A DNA stretch of 64,000 nt, from assembly GCA_016946835.1 (NCBI GenBank), contig JACVTC010000011.1, forward strand, positions 1,797,501-1,861,500. The letters run 5' to 3'. This DNA is from Neocallimastix lanati (nom. inval.) (taxonomy: Eukaryota; Neocallimastigomycota; Neocallimastigomycetes; Neocallimastigales; Neocallimastigaceae). How positions within the stretch are numbered: position 1 is the first letter of the stretch; each line of letters starts with the position of its first letter. The notes below the pieces were generated by a model. The model saw nothing but the letters and a program-made list of their open reading frames with translations, ran no database searches and had not been told where the DNA came from. Shown one piece after another: positions 1 through 16,576 of this stretch. The position numbers and the translations under genes are program-made.

Positions 1-1060
1 TCACCAGGCATTATTCTTTTGGCTTGGTTCATGTTATTCTTTTCTTCTCTTCTGATTGATTAATATTTAGATGTATTTCTTATATTTAAAGTAGCTTCCA
101 TTACTCATTGATAATGTGATATAAATTTTTCTAGTAGTATTTCATCTTACGATTTATTTACTTCTCTTGTTGTTCTGGCAGCTACATCAAAAGGTTGTTG
201 ATCCTCACGTTCATAAACTAATTCATAGTTGGATTGGATAGTAATTGTGATTTTAGAGGTTCTTAAGGCCCAAAGAGTGAAGGAAGAAATTTATTGTATT
301 CTTTTTGTTTTCTCCGAGAAGTCTTAATAATTATCAATTTCTTTATTTCTATTTTCTACTAAACCATTACTTTCAGGGTGGTACGTAATAACAAATTTAA
401 TACAAACATCATATAAATCCAGAAACATTTTGTCATATCTGAAGTAAATTATGGTCCATTATCAGTAGTTATAGCTTGATGTACAGCATGTTTTGAGAAA
501 TCATTTATTAAAAAATTTATAACATCTTTAGAAGAAACATTGTCAGTGGTTTCTGCTTCTACCCATTTAGTTATTTAGTGAAGTAGTCAACGGCAAATAT
601 AATATATTGATTACTATTGCTTGTCTTTTCTTAAGGACCTTTATTATCTAATTATAAATGTGTGAAAGATCCTCCAACTTTTGTTGGAGTATCTTCAGTA
701 GTTTAAGGGTATGATTGTGGTCTATTTAATTGACATTTAATTGCCTTAAACTTTATCATCCAAAGTTCTCAATTCTCTATTGGATACTTTATGTTCTTAT
801 AATTTTACTTCGGATTACATAAAGGATCATCTCTCAATGCTTATTTTTAACTTACTTTTTTTTGAAAATTTTTAAAATTTATTTAGTATGTTCTACATGT
901 TCTTCAGGAATTTTTAATATTTAAGAATATCATCAATAAAATTATAAACACATTTTCCAATTAGAAGAAAAATATTATATATTATATTCATTTCTTTTTG
1001 AAATGTTGTTGGAGTACCGATTTATCCAAAAGGTATTACTGTAAGAATATATAGATTATT
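1..1060 (-). mobile_element. Ty3/gypsy retrotransposon remnant (RT and integrase, decayed)
   Basis: Read on the minus strand, about 1060 down to 840 gives a broken reverse transcriptase with a TVIPFG..GTPTTFQ-like stretch and a catalytic box reading FIDDIL. From about 780 to 150 an integrase follows: a KCQ finger remnant, the first Asp in LDNKGP, then AVDYFTK, the second Asp in TDNGP, and the Glu in HPESNGLVENRNKE, then a tail resembling ALWAYRTS..ELVYE. Several in-frame stops and frameshifts interrupt it. The RNase H expected between RT and integrase is largely missing (only about 60 bp separate them), so an internal deletion is likely. The order RT then integrase is that of Ty3/gypsy. No LTR could be delimited, and the element continues off the left edge. 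Confidence 0.85.
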
Positions 1061-1087
1061 AAAAATAATCAATATTAAATATACTAA

Positions 1088-1925
1088 ATAAAACTACTAG
1101 ACTATTTGCAGGTGTTAACATCAACATAAATAAAGAATCATTTAATATTATTACATGCAAAAGTATTATAGGATCTTTAAATTACCTGACAAAATGTACT
1201 CGCCCTGATAAAACTTTTGCTGTTGAAAAAGCTGCCAAAAATACTGAACATTTTTTCTTTATGTTTTATTTTAATTTTTATTTAATAACAAAATTTAATT
1301 TTTTAATTTAACATTTTTTATTAAATGTTAATAGTATATCAACCCTTGAGTATTATAGTATTATAATAAATAGAAAATAAAAAGATAAAATAAATAAAAA
1401 ACTTTTGTGTTACTATTTTCTGGTATTTATTATAATATTTTGTTATAGTTATACAGATTCAGATTATGCAGGTGATTTAATAGATTGAAAATTTACCTCA
1501 GGTAATATTATTCTAATGAGAAATAATCCGATTTGCTATACATCAAAGAAATAATCTATCGTTGTAACATTAGCTATTGAATCTAAATACGTTAGTACTT
1601 CCAAATGGGTAAAGATAAAATTATGGTTAAGAAATATTTTTGAAGAATTATTCAATTTCAATAAAACAATAAAAATTTATACGTATAGTATTGCTAGTAA
1701 AACAAATATTTAAAATGATGAATTTAATCCAAAATAAAACATGTCTCAATCAAATATTTCTTCAATATAGATAATATAAAAAAAGGAAAAGATAAGATTT
1801 GAATATATAAATAGTATAAACATGTTAAGTGATGTATTAACAAAATTAATAAATAGCTCATTTATGATTTATAAATAAGATTTTTCTGAAGAAATTCTAG
1901 TTTGAGGAGGGAATATTAACTAATA
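1088..1925 (+). mobile_element. Ty1/copia retrotransposon remnant (RT end, RNase H, 3' end)
   Basis: On the plus strand, about 1130-1245 encodes the end of a copia reverse transcriptase (SIIGSLNYLTKCTRPDKTFAV). After roughly 190 bp of A+T filler, 1450-1900 encodes copia RNase H: YTDSDYAGDLID, then KFTSGNIILMRNNPICYTSKK, then VVTLAIESKYVSTSKW, followed by an MLSDVLTKLI motif typical of the copia Pol C-terminus. Stops and frameshifts are scattered through it. A purine tract at about 1902-1912 (gaggaggga) matches the polypurine-tract position before a copia 3' LTR. It lies head-to-head with the gypsy remnant, so two unrelated insertions meet near 1070. Confidence 0.85.
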
Positions 1926-2581
1926 TAAAATTTATGGTACAATAAGACAAATTTGGTGCATTAAATTAATGTAATGTATTAAATATAAAATGTATGAACT
2001 AATTCTTTATTTATATTTTATTTATTAAGAGTACAAAAAAAAAAATTAATAAAACTAATAAAATATTTTAGTAAAATAGTTAAATATAACTCAAAAGTGT
2101 CTACCATATTATCTAGTTCGTTAATAATATTGATTATAATTATAATAAAATAATAAAATAAGAAAGAAAAAAAAAAAATGGGGTATAAATTTTTTACTTT
2201 TATTATTAATTATCTTGGTTTTTATTATTATTATTATTATAATTATTTAGCTTTTTATAAAATAGATAATGTGTGTTGTTAATTTATTCATTAATAAATC
2301 TACATAGTTATATTTATATATTTATATCTATATATTTATTTTTTAAATAATTTTTATTGTTATGAATAATTTGATATTATTCTTTAAATAAATTAAATAA
2401 TTGTACATATATATATATATATATATATATAATATTTAAACTTATTTTTTAATTTTCTATTATAGATATTGTTAAAAATAAATTAAATTACTGAATTTAA
2501 TAATATAATTTCAAGTATTAATCCGGATATATATATTTTAATACTAAAATATATATGAAGAAGATAAATAAATAAAATATT
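1913..2581. other. AT-rich spacer, probably with the copia 3' LTR at its left end
   Basis: No gene is seen. The first 100 bp or so probably belong to the copia 3' LTR: GGTGCATTAAATT at 1955-1967 recurs in reverse complement at 29625-29637 beside another copia remnant. The rest is A+T microsatellite, including an (AT)n run near 2407-2430. Confidence 0.4.
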
Positions 2582-6211
<3,630 letters not shown>

Positions 6212-6289
6212 TTTTTGTCTTATTAAGATTCTACTTTTTATATTATTTTTTAACAATTAAAACATATAATAATTATTTTTTTTTTTTTT

Positions 6290-6342
<53 letters not shown>

Positions 6343-6608
6343 TATTAAAATCAAAAATTTAATCTAAGTTTTTTTTTTTTTTTTTTATTTGCAGAATTGG
6401 GCGTAACTAATTACTAACCCATTGAAAATATGTTAATAATAATTTTTTTTTAAATTTTAAATTTATATCTGACTTTTAAAAAATTTCCGTGTTATGATGT
6501 AAAAAAAAATAATATATTTATTTAAATTAAGCGCAGCAAACAACAAAACAAAAAAATTGACAAAAAATATCTAAATTAATTTTAATTATTATTATTATTA
6601 TTATTATA

Positions 6609-6647
<39 letters not shown>

Positions 6648-6829
6648 TTGAAAATAACAAATAAAAAAAAAAAAAAATTAAAAAATATTGATATTAATTT
6701 TCATATCAATATCTTAATATTAAATAAAAAATATAATATAATATTATAATATAAAATTATAGATTTATATTTAATATTATTTAGTATATTCATAAAATAA
6801 ATAGTTAAAAAAAAAAAAATAGGAAAAAA
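6212..6829. promoter_or_regulatory. Shared divergent upstream region of DDX41 and the channel gene
   Basis: The 618 bp separate two divergently transcribed start codons, so both promoters must lie here. It contains an A-tract of more than 40 bases (about 6294-6337), T-tracts, and an (ATT)n run at about 6590-6650. A short GC-richer patch lies at about 6392-6415. No defined promoter element is recognised. Confidence 0.45.
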
Positions 6830-6951
6830 ATGAATAAATCGGAACCCATTTTAAGAAAAGGGGCTCCAGAAAATGTATATTTAAATATATTTTAAATATT
6901 AATTTCTTTGTTATAATAAATTATTAAAATGAATAAAAATAAAAATAAAAA

Positions 6952-6983
<32 letters not shown>

Positions 6984-9115
6984 GTCTAGGTATTTCATGA
7001 TCTTTCATCACGATCAACACTATTTAGAACAAAATTAATCGACGAATTCCAACTTTTAGATAATGTTAATAATAATTTAAATATTCAAGCTCCAGTTTAT
7101 ACATCAAATGATTTATTAGGTTACTTTTTATCATTATTAATATTATTATTTTTTTTTTATTTATTTATTTAAATCGAATAATAATAATTGTTTGCCGTTT
7201 ACAATAAGAAACAATAATTTTTATGTTATTAACTATTTTGATTTTGTTATAATTTGATATTAATTATTTAATGAAGACCCGAAATTTTTAAAAAAGATTC
7301 TTATTGATCATCCAAACCATTTAATCAAGTTTCAACCATTTAAAAGAATTCAACAAAATTCAAAAAATTCAAAAATTGATCGTAGATTAACAAGAATAAA
7401 AAATATTAAGTATATTCCTTTGGGAGCATGGGCAAACTGGTTAATTAATAGTAGATATTTAATCAATATATTTAATATATTTAATATTAAATTTATGTAA
7501 TTTTTAACTTTGTATATATATATATTTTCATGCAAAACATAAACTTTATTATTTGTTTTCTCTTTATAATCAAAAGCTTCAGTATTTCAAAATTTTATCA
7601 TTCTTGTAATTATTATAAATGTTATTATGATTGGTATAACAACAGGTAGATAAAAAAAGAAAATAATATATAGCATTAATATGATATATAAAAGCATATA
7701 AAAGATGAAAATAAATAAATGTCTATTTGGTAATATAATATGATAATTATGCATTTTTAGAGTTACAGTTTAAAGAAGATCAATATGCCAATTTATTTAA
7801 AATAGCTGGTATTATTGATCTGGTTTCGATGGTTATATTTATTACAGAAATTATTGTTAAATGGATAGATTCATTTACAAACTATTGGAAAGATGGATGG
7901 AATATTTCTGATTTTGCTGTTACTATTGTTGTATGTAATATTTTATTTTATTTATTCATTTTATATGAATTCATACGTTGTTTCAATAGAAAATTTTAGC
8001 ATATTATTAACATTATAAATATTATAGAGTGCTATACCTGAAATCATGGGATTTTTTATTGAAGGCAGTTCAAATGGAATAGGTAGCGTTCTTAAAAAGC
8101 TAAAAATTCTACGTGTTTTAAGAATATTTAAAATTGTAAATATATTATAAGATATAAATTTTAAATAAAATTGAAAATATGTAAATATTAATATTAGAAT
8201 TTGTTAAATACTATTATTGTATTATTTATTATATATAATATAATTATATATAGGTTGTTAGATTTAGAAGTTTAAAGATTATTGTTTTGACAATTCTTGA
8301 TGCTTTTCAGGTATGAATATATATATTTTAATGACCAATAAATTTATTTTATTTCATTATTTTTTCATTATATATATATAAACAAATAAACATAAAAAAA
8401 TAACATATTTAATAATAATAATAAAATATTTTGATTATATATTCTTAAGTCTTTGGTTTTTATTATGATTTTAATTATGCTTGTTATGTATATTTTGGCT
8501 ATTCTTGGTATGAGTTTATTTGAAAATTATACTAAGTCATCTCAAAATGATCTTCGTTTTCATGATAGATTTGGGTATAATATATATTAAAATTTATTTT
8601 TTCGTTATTATTATTATAAAGAATTACTAATAAAAGTTTTTAGTTCTCTAGGTGAAAGCTTTAAAACTTTATTTCAACTTTTGACTTTCGATCAATGGAA
8701 TGATATGGTCAAAGAAATATCAACTATCTCAAATCCAGCTGTTACTACAACTTATATTTTAATATGGACTTGTCTTGGTGCTTTTATTTTCAGAAATGTA
8801 TTTGTTGGTGTTATGGGTACTCTAATTAATATAATTATATTTTCTTTAGATATCATAATATAAATTTTTTTCTATAATATTTATTATATATTATATTAAA
8901 ACTAAAAAAAAAAAAAAAAAAAAAAAAAAATTTATAGTGAATAATTTCGATAAAATTAATGATGAAATGAATGAGCAAAGAGCAGATTTAATAAAAACTA
9001 AAAGATTTGAACATATGAGGAAAAAATTAAATGAAGAATTAAGAATTCAAGGAAATATAAATACATCAATGTAAATAATAATTCACTCCCTTTTTATATA
9101 TATGTAACGTTAACA

Positions 9116-9158
<43 letters not shown>

Positions 9159-9503
9159 ATGTTAAAAATATTAATAATTTATTTGATGATATAGCGATAA
9201 TTTGAAAAGAACAGTAGATGATAAAAAATACTATGATAAATTAGAAGTGGAAAATAAAAGAAATCAACTTGGATTGAATGATTCATTATTAAGTTATAAA
9301 GTTAAAAAAGATAATAATAGTATTAATTTTAGTAATAATTTAAATGAATTTGATAGTAAATATAATAATTCCAATATTTCAACACAAAAATTAAGTAGTA
9401 TAAAAGAAGAAGGTATGAAAAATTAACTAATATTTAATGAGTATTTTTAATTAATAAATAAATTACATTAATCAATAATAATTAATTTAATATATTAACT
9501 TTC

Positions 9504-9537
<34 letters not shown>

Positions 9538-10180
9538 TTTTTTTTTTTTTTTATATTTTTATTATATATATGATATAATATCAAAAGATTCAACTGAAAA
9601 GTAATAAATAAGATATTATTGATTATTAGATAAATTAATTATTTCTATTATTAATTATTTATAATAATTTGTTAATAAAGGCTAGAAGATATTAAAGATT
9701 CTGATATCATTGAGACAATTCAAAGATTACTAATTGTTAGTAATAAAATATCACAAGGTGAATTACACAATTTTATTTTAATAAGTATTAAAAGAAAAAT
9801 TATTTTTATAATAAATCATATTAAATAAATGATGAATAATATTAATATTTTTGTCTGTGCTTTTAAATTTATTTAATTTTATATTATTATATATACATAA
9901 GGTTGGGAAAACACTATTAGTAATACATTAAATGGTCTTTTGAGTAAACAAAAAGAAACAATATGGCCTCGAGATACTCTTTTTAAATATTTACAAATTA
10001 TGGAAAATCTTCAAGAAAACATGAAAGAATATCAAGAATTACAATTAATTGCGGGTATGATATTAATAATAATAGTACATATATTAATTAAAAATAATTG
10101 TACATATATTAATTATATAATCATATTATTAATTATAATAAATGTTAACAGCATCTATCTTATTAACTTTACAAGAATAA
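6830..10180 (+). CDS. CatSper-like voltage-gated calcium channel alpha subunit
   Basis: Single-domain six-helix cation channel spread over many short exons (first 6830-6874, stop 10178-10180). In order: S1 (SVFQNFIILVIIINVIMIGI, about 7577), S2 (IIDLVSMVIFITEIIVKW), S3 with SDFAVTIV, and an S4 voltage sensor with basic residues every third position (KKLKILRVLRIFKIV, then VVRFRSLK in the next exon). S5 is IMILIMLVMYILAILGMSLF. The pore is TLFQLLTFDQWNDM, giving a T-x-D-x-W filter as in CatSper and other calcium-selective channels. S6 runs into FVGVMVNNFDKI. A charged, probably coiled-coil C-terminus ends ELQLIAASILLTLQE. CatSper channels admit calcium into sperm flagella; here a role in zoospore motility is inferred. 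The exact subunit is uncertain. Confidence 0.85.
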
Positions 10181-10814
10181 TATATGACAACAATAAATTA
10201 TTATCATTATTGTTTTTTTTTTTTTTTTTTTTTTTTTTTTATTTATTATTATTATTATTATTTAATATCATTTAAAGCGAAATTGATTTTTATTTCGAGT
10301 TAAAAAAAGTTAACTATTTATTTAATTTTTGATATTTAACAAAAACTCGTAATAATTTTACGAGCATTTTTTTATAGAATATACAATAAAATTTTATAAT
10401 AATAATACATTTAAAAATAGTATTATAAAATTAATTGTATTTTAATAACTTAATATATAATAAAATATAAAAAGATTTTAAAATTAATTTAACAAATGAA
10501 TAATATAAAAAATTATAAATTGATAATATATTGTGAATGCTATAAAATTTACTGTTATAATATTAGTCATAATGAAATAGCATAAAGTGTAAAAACTATT
10601 TATTATTCATTATTATTGATCAATCATATTTTAAAAAATAGCCAATCAAATTTTAAAAATTTTATTAACTTTAATTTTTTTTTTTTTTGTTAATAATAAT
10701 AATTTATTTTTTAAATTTCAATTAAATGAAAAATTCAATTTTTTAAAGAAAAATTAAAAAGAATTAACACAATAATTGAAATTTAAAAATTAAGTATAAA
10801 AAAAATAAAGAGAA
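10181..10814. other. AT-rich spacer with two small hairpins downstream of the channel gene
   Basis: No gene is seen. A T-tract of about 30 lies at 10210-10240. Two short inverted repeats follow: CGAAAT/ATTTCG near 10278-10298 and a perfect 7-bp stem CTCGTAA/TTACGAG at 10346-10364, followed by a T-run. They may sit in the channel mRNA 3' end. Confidence 0.35.
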
Positions 10815-12235
10815 ATGGAAGAAGGTAAAAGTTTAATAATTAAAAGATATATAAATATATTTTTACCCGTGGGAATGGAAATTAAGTTTTATTGTAAAAA
10901 ATCAAGTTTGAATTTAATAAAACTAATTTACAAAAAGTTTTTTATCTTTTAATCCCTGTAAAAGATATAAATGGTTAACCACGGAATATAAATATTGAAT
11001 TGATTTTTTCTTTACTTGTAACATTTATAGATAAAGATTTCAAACGATTCAGATAAATTAATAATAAATTCAATATAATTTAACATTATTTAATTTAATT
11101 TTTATTTATTTTTTTCAGTTTTATGATTATTGTTAAAATTAATAATTAATATTTATATATTTCAATACAATAAAATATAGGTAATATTAAAATAAATGAA
11201 AAAGATAAAACCAAATTTCTTACCTATTTAAAAGATTTTAAAGAAAAAATAATAGAAGTAAAGAATAAATTAAAACCATTAGAAAAAAAAATTGAAGATG
11301 AAGATTTCGAATTATCTAAAGGTATTAGTTTTTTGGATGTCAAATATAATGTAATGCTTAGTTATATTATTAATTTAAGTTATTATTTTATGCTTAAGTT
11401 GGATGGTCAAAAAATTGAAAATCATCCAGTAATCTTACAATTGATTAAAGAAAGAACTATACTTGAAAAGATGAAACCATTAGAATTAAAATTAAAGTAT
11501 CAAATTGATAAATTAGTTAAAATGGCTAATGGCTCAATAAGTAGTGATTTACAAGATCCTTTACAATATAAACCTAATCCAAAGAATATGATAGGCTCTG
11601 AAGATGAAGAAGAAAAGGAAAAGGATTCAGATGAACCTAAGCTGTATAGACCACCAAAAATTGTTCCAATGCACTTTGAAGAAAAACCAATATCAAGAAA
11701 TATTGGTGAATTAAGTAGACGTGAACAAAGCCGTGCGGCTAAATCTAGATTACTTCGCGATTTACAAGAACAATATGATAGTAGACCCGAAGAATTAACT
11801 GCTGCAGGTACAGGTTATGGCCTTCATGAAGTAGCAACAAAGATGGATGAAAAATTATTAGAGAAGCAAAAGTATGAAGAAGAAAACTTTATGCGTTTCA
11901 CTTTGACTCGTGAGGAAAAGAAGGCCAGAAAGAGAATGAATAAACGTCGTGGTGTAATGTCTTTACAAGATGAATTTAATAACTTAAGTGACTTCAGAGA
12001 TTTGGAAGGTCTTGATAGAGCTGTTAATGAAGAAGATGAAGCTAATTACGGTACTGGTATCTTAAGAAAGAGAAAGATGAATTCTAGGAGATATGTTGGT
12101 GAAGAAAATGTTTCTCATAAAAAGGGTAAATTTAAAGATGTTGATGATTTGGTAGATACCCTTGGAAAACAAAACAGAAAGAAGGGAAAGTTTGCTTCTG
12201 CATTAAAAAGAAAAATAAAGCATGGTTCAAAATGA
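10815..12235 (+). CDS. Neuroguidin/Lcp5 family protein (Sas10/Utp3/C1D domain)
   Basis: Predicted 354-aa nucleolar protein. Exon 1 is 10 nt (10815-10824, MEEG) and exon 2 runs 11181-12235; the splice restores MEEGNIKINEKDK in frame. Residues about 15-120 form the Sas10/Utp3/C1D domain: helical, with ELSKGISFLDVKYNVMLSYI, KLDGQKIENHPVI and LEKMKPLELKLKYQIDKLVK. This is followed by YKPNPKNM, an acidic stretch, YRPPKIVPMHFEEKP, SRLLRDLQEQYDSRPEEL and a basic C-terminus with KKGKFASALKRKIKHGSK. The order matches neuroguidin and yeast Lcp5, a component of the small-subunit processome required for early 18S rRNA processing. Lcp5 versus metazoan neuroguidin naming is interchangeable here. The 356-bp intron after ten coding bases is notable but the frame supports it. 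Confidence 0.93.
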
Positions 12236-13080
12236 ATTTAATGATGACTTATATAATGAAGCTTTTTTTTTTTATTTTTTCTTAATATGTAATATATTAT
12301 TTTTTAATCATTTTAAGTTATTTTATTTATTTAATACCTCATATTTTATAGTATAAAGAAAATAGAATTTATAATTATTTTTAATTTATTTATATAATTT
12401 TTAATTTTTAAGTAATTCAAATTTAATTTAATTTAGTTTAATATATTTAAAGAAAAAGAAAAATAAAAAAAATAAAAATATTAATTGTAATGATTTATCT
12501 AAACAATTTATTAATATATAATTTAAAAGAATATAAAACTATTTATCATATGTGTTTATAATTAAAAATGATATATTGTTTTTTGTATATTTTTCATATG
12601 AAAATAATAATTTTATAAATTTTTAAAATATTTTTATATTATTTTTATTTTTTTCTCGAATTGATATAATGGGATAACTAATTGTTCAAGTATATAAATT
12701 ATAATAATTAAAATTTAAAGTATCATTTTGGTTCAAATGTTATAAAGTAATAAAGTAAAACCATAGTAGTTGCTATAAACTTTGGAAATTCAACATAAAT
12801 TTATTATATCTGTAAAGACAAATAGGATATAAATAACAAAGTAAAAACACTTCTTTTTTAACATAGTAGTGCGCAGACATATTTAATAAACTTCCTGGGA
12901 AAATATGTTAAGTTTTACTGAGAATAATTCATTATACAATTACTCCATTTTATTAATTTGTTCATGAGAAATTTTTGAACATTCCTGATGAGTTTATAAA
13001 TTATATATTAGCTAAACTGTTGATATAATAATTATAACAATAATAATATATATAATAGTATTGTATTTGGATGCCTTTTT
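12236..13080. other. AT-rich intergenic region, no gene recognised
   Basis: It begins with the probable 3' end of the neuroguidin mRNA. From about 12660 the sequence is less simple than the surrounding DNA and leads into the membrane-protein-like relic at 13081, so it may be an older part of that relic, but no coding frame stays open. Confidence 0.4.
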
Positions 13081-13576
13081 AGCATTAATTTGGAATAAAA
13101 TATGCATGGTTTTATGCATTGAATTGATATGGTTTTTGTACTAGTTTTAAAGAAGTTTTTTATGATAATATTATTTTTTACGTACTATATCTTCTTATTG
13201 GCGGAAATGCAATATATGAAATCTTAATGATCGGCTTTGGTCAAATAGGCTATTTATTAATAATATTTTTCAATTGATATGGTTTTTGTACCTTTAAGAG
13301 ATTTCTTCTTTCTTGAATTCATTATTTCTGGGGCTTACGGAATTCCTTACTAATATTATGCCTTTTGTGATTGGAAATTTTTATATTATAATAAATTTGT
13401 ATAATATTAGATCTACTGTTGTCAAGAGTGTCGACATCGAAATGATAAGACAAAGAAGAAATTCTGATACAAATTCGAATGATAATTTTTATCCACATAG
13501 TGTTATCATCGAAGAGTTAAAGGCCATTTCGTTCTTAAAACTTATATTGTTGTTTTTTAATATTAATGTAAAATAA
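13081..13576 (+). pseudogene. Broken membrane-protein-like fragment, family unknown
   Basis: An ORF at 13313-13576 (87 codons) reads through INLYNIRSTVVKSVDIEMI, RRNSDTNSNDNFYPHSVII, EELKAISFLKLI. Codon use and base composition look coding, unlike the flanks. Just upstream in another frame, 13275-13350 reads DMVFVPLRDFFFLEFIISG followed by AYGIPY, a plausible end of a transmembrane segment. A 19-base word (attgatatggtttttgtac) occurs at about 13123-13141 and again at about 13274-13292. The frames are shifted against each other and no start, splice pattern or complete protein can be built, so this looks like a decayed gene. A seven-helix receptor is one possibility; I do not recognise the family. 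Confidence 0.45.
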
Positions 13577-14046
13577 TTCCATGTATTTTATTTTTTTTAA
13601 TTAATATTATTAAATAAAATTTATTCATTGTCTTAAAAAGAAATACAGTATAATTTCTTTAACAAATTTATCATGAAAGATATTTAAATAACAATAATTA
13701 TTTTTGTTTTTATATATATATAATACTAAGCAGAACTATTAGAATTTAAAAGTACAAAAGTATATAATAAATTAATAATTAAAGATAATTTTTTTTTTTT
13801 TTTTTTTTAACATTATAAAGAAATTTATTACACAAAAGATAATAACTTTCATAAAAAATTGTTAAAGTTCATATGCTAAAGAGGTCATCAATATTTAATT
13901 GACAACGTTATTATTAATATAATTGATTTATAAAGAAAATTTCATTTTACAAAAAATTCATTTATTTCACATATTTAATGTTTACAAAATTTAATATTGA
14001 ATAATATATACTTTGGAGGTTCAATATGGATTATTTATAAATAAGG

Positions 14047-14100
<54 letters not shown>

Positions 14101-14879
14101 GTATATATATAAAAAAATAGATATAGAAATAAAAAAGAACTGTCATTAATTGATTTTAAAATAATTTATGTTTAAGTTTTTCATAATAATTTTATGAATA
14201 TTTAAATAAATTTTAATTAAATGAATATTAAATAAAGAATATTTTAAGTTCTGGTATTTTAGAAGTATTATAATATAGTACAAAATTCATATATCTTAGA
14301 ATATTTGAAATAATTTATTATCACTTTAATTATTATTTCTACTATAATAGCATTACCTAATTAAAAATTTTAGCCACATAGTTTTAATATCAAAATTTAT
14401 ATATCTATTTAATTTAATTTAAAAAATATATTATTATTTTTATTTAATTTTTAAGAATAATTAACCATTAAATATAAAAATACATATAAATAAATAAAAA
14501 AAAAAAACATACATAATAATATTATCGATTTATTATATATAATATATAAAATTTATTTGGTATATTACTATATAATATATTTTCTATTGATTGATTATTA
14601 TCAACATGTTACTATTATTTAAATTTTTTTATATTATTATTTTTTAATAAAATTTAATTTTTTAAAATATAAATAAATAAGTAAGTAAAAAAAAAAAAAA
14701 AAAAAAAAAAATAGAAAATATACAATATGAATTAAACAAATTTTATTGATAAAATATTTATTTTATATTTATTTATTTAAAATTTAATAACAATTATTTT
14801 TTAATTTATATTTATTTTAGAATTTTAGATTAAATTTTATTAAATAAAATTATTTATTACTTGTTTTAAATTATGTACA
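13577..14879. other. AT-rich intergenic region upstream of the RGS gene
   Basis: Only A+T microsatellites and homopolymers are visible, including (AT)n plus T-tract at about 14046-14098 and an A-tract at about 14690-14711. The promoter and 5' UTR of the RGS gene must lie at its right end; no motif is recognised. Confidence 0.5.
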
Positions 14880-15284
14880 ATGAGTAAATTCTATAAGTAT
14901 GCCACTGATAATGAAATTTCTTATTATACAAGATTAATAAATGAAAAAGAGAATAATAATTTTCTAGAAAATAATAATTATAATGGAATTTTCGAAAAGA
15001 TAAAATATCATATGTTTGTTTTTCCTTCATTGAAGGATTGCTTAGAAAATAAGACTCTTGCTCCATTTTGTACTTATAATTTTAATGTATGGTTAAAAGA
15101 AGTTGAATCCATGGATAATTATTTAGATTTTTTATTAGATTTACTTTCTCATAAACGTTTAATTGATTCCTATAAAAGTGTAAGATCTTTTTCTATAGAT
15201 AATCATAGTTCTTTATATAATAATACTTATGATAATTCGACCAACAGTTCAAATCAAGAATTGAGTAATATTCTTAATCATCGT

Positions 15285-15326
<42 letters not shown>

Positions 15327-16537
15327 TATAATAATAATAATGTTTTTAAAAATATTGAAAACGATAATAGTCGTTTTAATTCTTTTTTAAGTTCAAATGA
15401 TTATTCAGGTAATAGATACATTTAATTTGTGAAATTCATTTTTATTTTATTTTATTTTTTTTTATTTTTTTTTATTTATGAGAAATAATGGAAATACTTT
15501 CTATATAAATTTTTTATATGTATATTCTCATGGATGAACTATATTATGATTATTTTATATGCTATTTATTTTTTATTTTTATATATACATTTATATATAT
15601 TGAGAATTTTTAAAATTAATAATAGTTTTTATACCATTATATTGAAATGTTTAATTTATTAATCTTGTATTAGTACAATATTTCTATAGGACAATATACT
15701 ATTTCTTTTTTATTAATATGTATATAGTTATATAATTTTATTTTTATATTTATATTTATTTTTTTTTAATCTTATATATAAATATATATTTTTGTTTCAA
15801 TTTTTTTTTTTTATTTCTTTTTTTTATTTTTATATTATATTATATTATATTCTTTTATATTCTTTTAATTAAATATCATAATATATTAAATGTTATAATA
15901 AATGATAATAATATTTTTTTATAATTTTATTATTTTACAATTACTTTTATAAAATTATTAAATAGATAATTATTATCATGAACAGGATTTATCTAATTTG
16001 ACTATTTCTATTCCGGGAAATACATCTTTTCAGTCTTATTCATCAAGTGTAAAACGAAATATTTCTACTCAAGACCTTTTATATAGTGCTAAGCAAATAT
16101 TTGAAACCTATTTAATTAATGAGGATAAAAATAGAAATATAGATATATCACCAATGGCTATTCGAGAATTGGAGAAAAAAATATATGAAGAAAAACAATG
16201 GGGATATGAATTATTTGAAAATATATATCAACAAGCCTTATATATATTAAATATTGGACCGTATCAACGTTTCCTTATAAAACGTATAAAAAGTAATGTT
16301 TCACGAAAGCATTCATTACTACGATTTTCATTTGGTTTGTTATTATTCTTTATTGTAATAGGATATCTATTTATATTGGTATTTTATAAAAGTTCAATTT
16401 TAATACGAGTATTATTTAGTTATATACCATTATTTATTGCGTTACAATCCATATCTGTCTATATTAATGATTTTGATTTTATAATTGGATTTATGGGAAA
16501 AAGGTAAATATGATTATATATATATTTAATTATTATA

Positions 16538-16576
<39 letters not shown>

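Noticed and set aside
14866-15066. 66-codon minus-strand ORF
   Set aside because: Antisense shadow of RGS-gene exon 1.
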